A DNA stretch of 6,541 nucleotides, taken from positions 1-6,541 of the forward strand of contig CAMDSU010000099.1 in assembly GCA_945907335.1 (NCBI GenBank), written 5' to 3'. Origin of the DNA: Bordetella parapertussis (GTDB lineage Bacteria; Pseudomonadota; Gammaproteobacteria; Burkholderiales; Burkholderiaceae_C). Positions 1 through 4,814 of this stretch are shown piece by piece. A program made the translations under genes and the position numbers. The notes beneath the pieces were generated by a model that was not told the DNA's origin, did not search any database, and saw only the letters and a program-made list of their open reading frames with translations. Position 1 is the first letter of the stretch. Each line of letters starts with the position of its first letter.

Positions 1-120
1 GGTTTCGATCACGTGCTGCAACAAAGCCCTTCCCCCTAAACGGTGAAGGACTTTAGGCATACTGCTGTGCATTCGGGTACCTTTGCCCGCCGCCATGATG
101 ACCACATCAATGTTTGACAT
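1..120 (-). CDS. glmU: GlmU, bifunctional UDP-GlcNAc pyrophosphorylase / GlcN-1-P acetyltransferase (N-terminal fragment)
   Basis: Only the first 40 codons are present; the gene runs off the left edge. GlmU is a cytoplasmic enzyme that acetylates glucosamine-1-phosphate and then couples it to UTP, giving UDP-GlcNAc for peptidoglycan and lipopolysaccharide. The fragment begins at an ATG at 118-120 and carries the nucleotidyltransferase signature: a hydrophobic strand (VVIM), then AAGKGTRM at residues 10-17, then PKVLH at 22-26. Arg16 and Lys23 align with Arg18 and Lys25 of the E. coli enzyme, which lie in the uridyltransferase active site. QHVIE at 35-39 also fits GlmU. An AGAGGA ribosome-binding site lies 10 bases upstream. 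The gene is divergent from the lipoprotein gene. Related nucleotidyltransferases share the GxGTRM...PK core, but the close match through PKVLH and QHVIE favours GlmU. The acetyltransferase domain is outside the window. Confidence 0.9.
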   Translation of the reverse strand, partial: MSNIDVVIMAAGKGTRMHSSMPKVLHRLGGRALLQHVIET

Positions 121-130
121 GTATTGGGTT

Positions 131-151
131 TCCTCTGTGACCAAGATTATC
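131..151 (-). promoter_or_regulatory. Ribosome-binding site and possible -10 box of glmU
   Basis: On the minus strand AGAGGA (131-136) sits 10 bases before the glmU ATG and is a good Shine-Dalgarno match. GATAAT (146-151) matches the sigma-70 -10 consensus at five of six positions and would give a leader of roughly 20 bases. No convincing -35 box is found 16-18 bp further upstream, so the promoter part is tentative; the ribosome-binding site is better supported. Confidence 0.35.
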
Positions 152-181
152 AATCAGCACCTGACCCGCAGTTGGCGGGGC

Positions 182-1039
182 ATGAAATTCGTTTTTTTAG
201 GCTTCGTACTGGGTTTATCGGGCTGCAGTCTGGTGGTCTCGGGCTACAACAACGCACCGAATTTGTTGATGTTTTTATGGATCAACCCCCACGTTGATTT
301 AAATGCCGCCCAAGAGAAACAAACCCTTGCTGATTTAAAAACAGTGCTTGAATGGCACCGCCAACAGCAACTGCCCCTGTATGCGGATTGGCTCAAAACC
401 ATGCAAAAACTGGTGGCTGAAGATATTTCAGCCGAACAGGTGTGCAGTTTGGCGCAATCCATCACAGACAGCTTGGACCCTTTGGTTGACCAATTTGAAG
501 AACCGCTGACCCGTCTGTCACTGACATTGACCACCGCGCAATTGCAAACCCTGAAGAAGAAGTACCAGCAGGATTTGAAAGACTACCGCAAGGATTGGAA
601 ATTGGACGCATCGGCAGAGGCCCAACTCGATGTGCAAACAGACAAAGGACAGTCAAACGCCGAAAGGTTGTATGGGCGACTGAGCGCACAGCAAAAGAAA
701 CTGTTGCGTCAGTTGGCGCAAAATTCCGGCTTTGAAGCAGAACGCACGTCTGCCGAACGGGAAAGACAGCAGCGTGAAAGCCTAGCCATGCACACGCGCA
801 TTGTGCAAAACCAACCCACCCCCGAAGAAGCGCGCGCCTGGGTGCGGCAGTGGCTGCAAAGCAGTTTGCATACCGCTGATCCCGAATACGCGGCCTATTT
901 GAAAAAACGCAAACGCCTCAACTGCGAAGCGTCTGCGCAATTTCACAACATGACCACGCCTGAACAACGCGCACGCGCTGTCAAGACGCTCAAAGGTTAC
1001 GAAGAAGATGTACGGGCGTTGATGCGCTCAAAAACTTAA
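182..1039 (+). CDS. DUF6279 family lipoprotein, function unknown
   Basis: This predicted 285-residue envelope lipoprotein resembles the DUF6279 family by its YNN...(D)LN/T...WHR..QLP.YA pattern. A short signal peptide ends in the lipobox LSGC, with the lipidated Cys15 followed by Ser, not Asp, which suggests outer-membrane sorting. Family-like segments follow: GYNNAPNLL (21-29), HVDLN (37-41), EWHRQQQLPLYADWL (57-71), and a C-terminal HNMTTPEQR (255-263) before a basic helix. The mature part is rich in Gln, Lys and Glu and is probably mostly helical. Cys88 and Cys248 are the only other cysteines and could form a disulfide. I chose the ATG at 182 because it places the lipobox correctly; the frame stays open to a TTG at 83, but that would run through glmU on the other strand. 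An in-frame GTG at 137 is possible. Ribosome-binding signals are weak for both. Its biochemical role is not known to me. Confidence 0.8.
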   Translation: MKFVFLGFVLGLSGCSLVVSGYNNAPNLLMFLWINPHVDLNAAQEKQTLADLKTVLEWHRQQQLPLYADWLKTMQKLVAEDISAEQVCSLAQSITDSLDPLVDQFEEPLTRLSLTLTTAQLQTLKKKYQQDLKDYRKDWKLDASAEAQLDVQTDKGQSNAERLYGRLSAQQKKLLRQLAQNSGFEAERTSAERERQQRESLAMHTRIVQNQPTPEEARAWVRQWLQSSLHTADPEYAAYLKKRKRLNCEASAQFHNMTTPEQRARAVKTLKGYEEDVRALMRSKT

Positions 1040-1044
1040 TCGTT

Positions 1045-2025
1045 TCAAGCCTGCAAAGCGGACCACATTTCTTTGTCGCGCTCAGCTGTCCAAATACGTG
1101 GATGCTTGATACCCTTGGCTTCGTCATAGGCACGACTGACATCAAACGGCAAGCAATGTTCGTAAATAAATACCTTGCCAAATACCGGGTCCATGTGCTG
1201 ACGGGTCAAGGCCATGGCGGCTTTGAGGTCCAGGTTGCCCGCTACAGCTTGTTTGCCGCATGCAAATAAAGTCTCTACCCAGCGCTTGGTGTAGTCGAGC
1301 GACTTGTTGACATTGGTGTTGCCCAACATGGCTTCACCCCGCCCCGGAACAATCGCCTCAGCGCCCAAGGCACGCAGCGCTTCCAGCGTGGCCGGCCATT
1401 CTTCTAAATGGGCATCCCCCGTGTAAACGCCGGCTTCGTATTCCACCAAGTCGCCGCTGAACAACACTTTTTCTGAAGCCACCCAAGCGATGGTGTCGCC
1501 GCGTGTGTGTCCTGCCCCTGGATGCCAAATATCCACGGTCACGCCGCCAAGGTCTAAGCTGATACCGCCTTGTCTACCGGGGTTGCCATCACCCACCACC
1601 AACGTAGGCCAAGTCAATCCCGGCACACTGTCAGCACCCCTGAACAAACGCGGGAAACGGTCCATTTCACTTTGCATGTCTTCAGCACCACGCTCGACAA
1701 TCAGGTCGTATGTGCCCTTGCTGGCAATGATTTCTGTGGCGCCTTCTGCCACGTAGGCGCTCGCACCTAACACCCTGACTGCGTGGTAATGCGTGAGCAG
1801 TACATATTTGATGGGTTTGTCGCTGACTTGGCGAATGCGGGCGATCAAATCCTGCGCCATCAAGGGAGTGGCGGTGGTGTCGCTCACCAAGATGTACTTT
1901 TCCCCGATGATCACGCCTGAATTCGGGTCACCCTCTGCGGTATAGGCCCAGCAATGCTGACTGAGTTGGGTGAAACTGATTTTTCTATCGCTTAAATCGC
2001 TCTGACTGGCAAACGCTTTGGACAT
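1045..2025 (-). CDS. MBL-fold (metallo-beta-lactamase-like) protein with an altered second metal site
   Basis: This 326-residue protein has the order of motifs of an MBL-fold hydrolase. A beta-sandwich start (VIIGEKYILVSDT, 38-50) is followed by LTHYHAVR (77-84), GAGHTRGDT (170-178), LFSGDLVEY (188-196) and VPGRGEA (226-232). The usual first-site ligands are kept (His79, His81, His173), as is the bridging Asp192. The Asp and His that normally complete HxHxDH are Val83 and Arg84, and the final PGHG histidine is Arg229. No signal peptide is seen, so it is probably cytoplasmic. The C-terminal 90 residues form a helical extension. A CAGGTGAG ribosome-binding site precedes the ATG at 2023-2025. 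It lies downstream of the cyclo-ligase gene on the same strand and converges on the lipoprotein gene. The fold is confident; substrate and activity are unknown. From memory, similar HYHAVR proteins occur in other Burkholderiales, so the change may be a subfamily trait. Confidence 0.85.
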   Translation of the reverse strand: MSKAFASQSDLSDRKISFTQLSQHCWAYTAEGDPNSGVIIGEKYILVSDTTATPLMAQDLIARIRQVSDKPIKYVLLTHYHAVRVLGASAYVAEGATEIIASKGTYDLIVERGAEDMQSEMDRFPRLFRGADSVPGLTWPTLVVGDGNPGRQGGISLDLGGVTVDIWHPGAGHTRGDTIAWVASEKVLFSGDLVEYEAGVYTGDAHLEEWPATLEALRALGAEAIVPGRGEAMLGNTNVNKSLDYTKRWVETLFACGKQAVAGNLDLKAAMALTRQHMDPVFGKVFIYEHCLPFDVSRAYDEAKGIKHPRIWTAERDKEMWSALQA

Positions 2026-2044
2026 GACTCACCTGCATGAAAGT

Positions 2045-2058
2045 TGATGCTTGCATCA
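2045..2058. repeat. Short dyad upstream of the MBL gene, possible operator
   Basis: TGATGC-TT-GCATCA is a perfect 6-bp inverted repeat with a 2-bp centre, 19 bp upstream of the MBL start codon. A two-base loop does not favour an RNA hairpin, so a protein-binding dyad is the better reading. On the minus strand it overlaps TATGAT (2055-2060), a five-of-six match to a -10 box, where a bound regulator could block transcription. No regulator gene is next to it, and the -35 region is weak. Confidence 0.35.
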
Positions 2059-2098
2059 TAAGCAACTCAAGCGAGGGTCGAATTAGCATTGATTTCCA

Positions 2099-2147
2099 CA
2101 TGGCTGCAGCATCAAGCGAGCGACACCGCCTCACAAGTGCAGCCATG
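2099..2147 (-). repeat. 10-bp inverted repeat after the cyclo-ligase gene
   Basis: CATGGCTGCA (2099-2108) and TGCAGCCATG (2138-2147) are exact reverse complements separated by 29 bases. In the minus-strand transcript the stem would begin 8 bases after the cyclo-ligase stop codon, and the loop contains a smaller GCG/CGC pairing. No run of U follows, so this is not a standard intrinsic terminator. It could be an RNA stem between two co-transcribed genes, or chance. Confidence 0.4.
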
Positions 2148-2155
2148 ACACTGCC

Positions 2156-2737
2156 TCAAGAAAAATGGGTAGGCCAGACCACGCCGTTTTCATTGAGCAA
2201 CGCATCCAAAGGCACGTCATGCGGCTCGGGCGCCATGTCTTCAATGAACCCATTGGTGAACCCCAAACCCACGGTAAAAGGAGAGGGCTGCAGTTGAGCC
2301 AAGGTGCGGTCGTAAAAGCCGCCGCCATAACCCAACCGGTAGCCACCCGGTCCGTAACCCACGCAAGGCACGAACAGTAAGGTAGGCACCACCACTTCGG
2401 TGTCTTTGGGTTTGGGGATGTTGTAAGCATCCTCTTCCATGTCGCAACCGGGGTACCAAGCATGAAAGGTCAGGGTCTTGGTCAATTTGTCTACCACAGG
2501 CAACCCAATGCGCCGCAGCACTGCGGCGTCAACCAATTCGCCATCTTCTTTCCAGCGGTGTAGCGCGGGCAAGGGGTCAAATTCACCTTTGATCGGCCAG
2601 TAAGCGCCAATCACGGTGTCTTTTCGATCGAACAACCAAATACGCATGACGCGCTGCAACAAGTCGGCGCGCTGTTCGCGGTCGGGCAAATCGAGTCGTT
2701 CTTGAATCAATTGTTTGCGAAGGGCTTTTTTGTCCAT
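2156..2737 (-). CDS. fau: 5-formyltetrahydrofolate cyclo-ligase (5,10-methenyltetrahydrofolate synthetase)
   Basis: This cytoplasmic enzyme uses ATP to turn 5-formyltetrahydrofolate into 5,10-methenyltetrahydrofolate, returning an inhibitory storage form to the one-carbon pool. The 193-residue protein is of normal family length. It starts with the basic helix DKKALRKQLIQER (2-14), followed by YWPIKGEFDPLP (46-57), RIGLPVVD (76-83) and the family signature VGYGPGGYRLGYGGGFYDR (126-144), whose Gly-rich loop and Tyr-Asp-Arg end form part of the nucleotide/folate site. The frame also opens at a GTG at 2749, four codons earlier. I prefer the ATG at 2735-2737 because it places the conserved helix at the N-terminus, although no good ribosome-binding site precedes either start. 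E. coli calls this gene fau/ygfA and has 6S RNA just upstream; here slt lies there instead. The MBL gene follows after 130 bp on the same strand and may share the transcript. Confidence 0.93.
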   Translation of the reverse strand: MDKKALRKQLIQERLDLPDREQRADLLQRVMRIWLFDRKDTVIGAYWPIKGEFDPLPALHRWKEDGELVDAAVLRRIGLPVVDKLTKTLTFHAWYPGCDMEEDAYNIPKPKDTEVVVPTLLFVPCVGYGPGGYRLGYGGGFYDRTLAQLQPSPFTVGLGFTNGFIEDMAPEPHDVPLDALLNENGVVWPTHFS

Positions 2738-2751
2738 GGGAGAATGCACGC

Positions 2752-2779
2752 CTTATGTCAGGTGTATTTATTGTGTCAT
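2752..2779 (-). promoter_or_regulatory. Possible sigma-70 promoter of the cyclo-ligase gene
   Basis: On the minus strand, ATGACA (2774-2779, five of six to the -35 consensus) and CATAAG (2752-2757, four of six to the -10) are 16 bp apart. Transcription would start near 2745, leaving a very short leader before the ATG at 2737 and excluding the GTG at 2749. The -35 box overlaps the slt start codon. The match is modest and the call is tentative. Confidence 0.25.
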
Positions 2780-4814
2780 GTCCTTGTTTTTGATCCGCCG
2801 GCTCATCGTTTCAGCCTTTGGCGTTAGCTTACTCGCCTGCCTGCAGCCCGCCTTTGCTGTTTCATTCAGCCCTTCGCCCGACAGAAATGACCAAGTTTTG
2901 TTGGACATGTCGACCGCTTACTCGAACAACGATCGGCGCAAACTGACCCAACTTCTGCCGCAAGCCAAAGGGCACATTCTTGAGCCTTGGGCGGCGTACT
3001 GGGAATTGCGTGTAAGACTAGGGGACGCCAGCGACAGCGAAGTCAAAGAATTTTTAACCAAATACGCGGGCACCTACCAAGAAGACCGTTTGCGCAACGA
3101 CTGGTTGCTGTTACTTGCTCAACGCCAAGAATGGACGCAATTTGAACGCGAATTTGCGCTCTACCGCATGCACGACGACAAAGAGGTCGAGTGCTATGCC
3201 AACTGGTTGAGCAGCAGTCAGAAAAAATTTCAAGGCACCGCCGCGCAAGAAGACTATGTCCGCAGAACCTGGTTGGGTTTGCGCAATGCTGACGAAGGCT
3301 GCACTTACGCGTTTGAACAATTGTTGCTGGCCAAGCGTGTCAACGCTTTAGATGCATGGCGCAAAGCAAGAAGCATGGTGGAGATCAACCGCAAGACACC
3401 CGCCAGAGATGCATTGCACATGGTTTCCGGCCAAAGCATGTCCAAACTCGATGAACTGATGGCCAATCCGCAGCGGTTTCTACAACAACGTGCCACCTCG
3501 CTGGGCAAAGAATCCCCCCAATGGATCACATTGGCGCTGGTCAAATTGTCAGCCAATGAGCATGGCGCCGCGATCAAACAAATCAACACCAACAAATCCA
3601 TCAAGTCGCTGACCGCAGAACAATTGCAATGGGTCTGGGCGGTGATCGGTCGTCAAGCAGCGATGGATTTCGACAACAAAGCCGTGACATATTTCGAATC
3701 GGCGGGCAATGCACAAGGACTCAGCGATGATTTACTGGCCTGGATGGTCAGAGCCGCTTTGCGCGCCGAAGGCGTGCCGCGTTGGTCGATGGTGGAGGCA
3801 GCGATAGAAGCCATGACCCCGGCCATGCAAAAAGACCCGGCATGGGTGTACTGGCGTGCGCGTGCATTGATTGCCCATCAACCGGTGTCCACCACCGCCA
3901 TGCCGCAAGCGCTGATCGCGCTGCAAAGCATTGCTGGCCACCAAGGTTTTTACGAGCAGCTCGCGCTTGAAGAACTCGGTCAGAAAATAACTTTGCCCGC
4001 TCGTCCCTCGCCTCCCACCTCCGCCGAATTGGAAGCCGCCAAATCCAACCCGGGCTTGCAACGCGCAGTGCGTGCAATTCGCATGGGCATCAGACAAGAC
4101 GGTGTGCGCGAATGGAATTACACCGTTGGTTTGGTAGATGGCCAAGGCAAGCGCGGACGCATGAGCGACCGAGAAAGACTGGCTGTTGCGCAATGGGCCT
4201 GTGAACTCGAAATTTGGGACCGCTGCATCAGCAGCAGCGAGCGTGCACAGCAATTTGATGCCAGTCACCGCTATCCGATGCCGTTCAAAGAAGATGTTCT
4301 CAGCCGCACCCGTGAGATCAAGCTTGACCCCGCATTTGTGTATGGCCTGATTCGACAAGAGAGTCGTTTCATCATCAATGCTCGCTCTAGTGTGGGTGCC
4401 AGCGGGTTGATGCAAGTCATGCCGCGCACGGCCAAGTGGACCGCCAAGAAGATCGGCATGAAAAACTATCAACCCGAACTCTTGAACCAGCACGACACCA
4501 ACATCGCGATTGGTACAGGCTATTTAAAAATGGTTCTAGACGATTTCCAAGGGTCTTTGCCCATGGCCACTGCCGCCTACAACGCAGGGCCCAGTCGCCC
4601 GCGCAAATGGCGCAACGGGCCTACGCTGGAGGGCGCTATCTGGACCGAATGTATCCCTTTCACTGAAACGCGTGACTACGTGAAAAAAGTGTTAAGCAAC
4701 GCCACCATGTATTCAGCCATCATCACAGGCGAACCGCAATCGCTCAAAGCAAAGTTGGGAAAAGTCGGGCCACGCGAAAAAAATGAATCTGTAGAAGACA
4801 CGGATTTGCCTTAA
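2778..4814 (+). CDS. slt: Soluble lytic murein transglycosylase (Slt70 family, GH23)
   Basis: Slt cleaves the MurNAc-GlcNAc bond of peptidoglycan in the periplasm, producing 1,6-anhydro-muropeptides for turnover and recycling. The protein has 678 residues (E. coli Slt70 has 645). The N-terminus is an export signal: MSLFLIRR, a hydrophobic core, and AFA at 25-27 as a signal peptidase I site. Residues of about 40-500 form the long alpha-helical U and linker region. The C-terminal lysozyme-like domain shows LIRQESRF with catalytic Glu528, GASGLMQVMP (540-549), AAYNAGP (599-605), and a CIPFTETRDYVKKVL segment matching the Slt70 SIPFSETRGYVKNVL. The ATG at 2778 is chosen because it gives a clean signal peptide; the frame stays open upstream to 2715 but would overlap the cyclo-ligase gene. 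No strong ribosome-binding site is visible. An LLAC lipobox-like motif ends at Cys21, so lipid attachment is an alternative. The gene is divergent from the cyclo-ligase gene and convergent with the ABC exporter gene. Confidence 0.95.
   Translation: MSLFLIRRLIVSAFGVSLLACLQPAFAVSFSPSPDRNDQVLLDMSTAYSNNDRRKLTQLLPQAKGHILEPWAAYWELRVRLGDASDSEVKEFLTKYAGTYQEDRLRNDWLLLLAQRQEWTQFEREFALYRMHDDKEVECYANWLSSSQKKFQGTAAQEDYVRRTWLGLRNADEGCTYAFEQLLLAKRVNALDAWRKARSMVEINRKTPARDALHMVSGQSMSKLDELMANPQRFLQQRATSLGKESPQWITLALVKLSANEHGAAIKQINTNKSIKSLTAEQLQWVWAVIGRQAAMDFDNKAVTYFESAGNAQGLSDDLLAWMVRAALRAEGVPRWSMVEAAIEAMTPAMQKDPAWVYWRARALIAHQPVSTTAMPQALIALQSIAGHQGFYEQLALEELGQKITLPARPSPPTSAELEAAKSNPGLQRAVRAIRMGIRQDGVREWNYTVGLVDGQGKRGRMSDRERLAVAQWACELEIWDRCISSSERAQQFDASHRYPMPFKEDVLSRTREIKLDPAFVYGLIRQESRFIINARSSVGASGLMQVMPRTAKWTAKKIGMKNYQPELLNQHDTNIAIGTGYLKMVLDDFQGSLPMATAAYNAGPSRPRKWRNGPTLEGAIWTECIPFTETRDYVKKVLSNATMYSAIITGEPQSLKAKLGKVGPREKNESVEDTDLP
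4811..4814. other. Shared palindromic stop codons of slt and the ABC exporter
   Basis: The sequence TTAA encodes the slt stop TAA at 4812-4814 on the plus strand and the exporter stop TAA at 4811-4813 on the minus strand. The convergent genes therefore overlap by four bases. I see no hairpin with a T-run on either side that could act as a terminator. Confidence 0.9.

Noticed and set aside
2067..2120. Direct repeat TCAAGCGAG at 2067-2075 and 2112-2120
   Set aside because: Nine bases, two copies and 45-bp spacing are compatible with chance. The flanks differ and there is no matching promoter geometry.
2131..2463. Open frames overlapping the cyclo-ligase gene in other frames
   Set aside because: They coincide with the conserved cyclo-ligase coding sequence and have no features of their own.
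2738..2777. 6S RNA (ssrS), expected next to the cyclo-ligase gene by analogy with E. coli
   Set aside because: Only 40 bp lie upstream of the gene before slt starts, far too little for a 6S RNA of about 180 bases.
3732..4493. A 253-codon open frame antisense to slt on the minus strand
   Set aside because: It lies wholly within the well-supported slt gene, has no recognisable motifs, and looks like a shadow of codon bias in a GC-rich gene.
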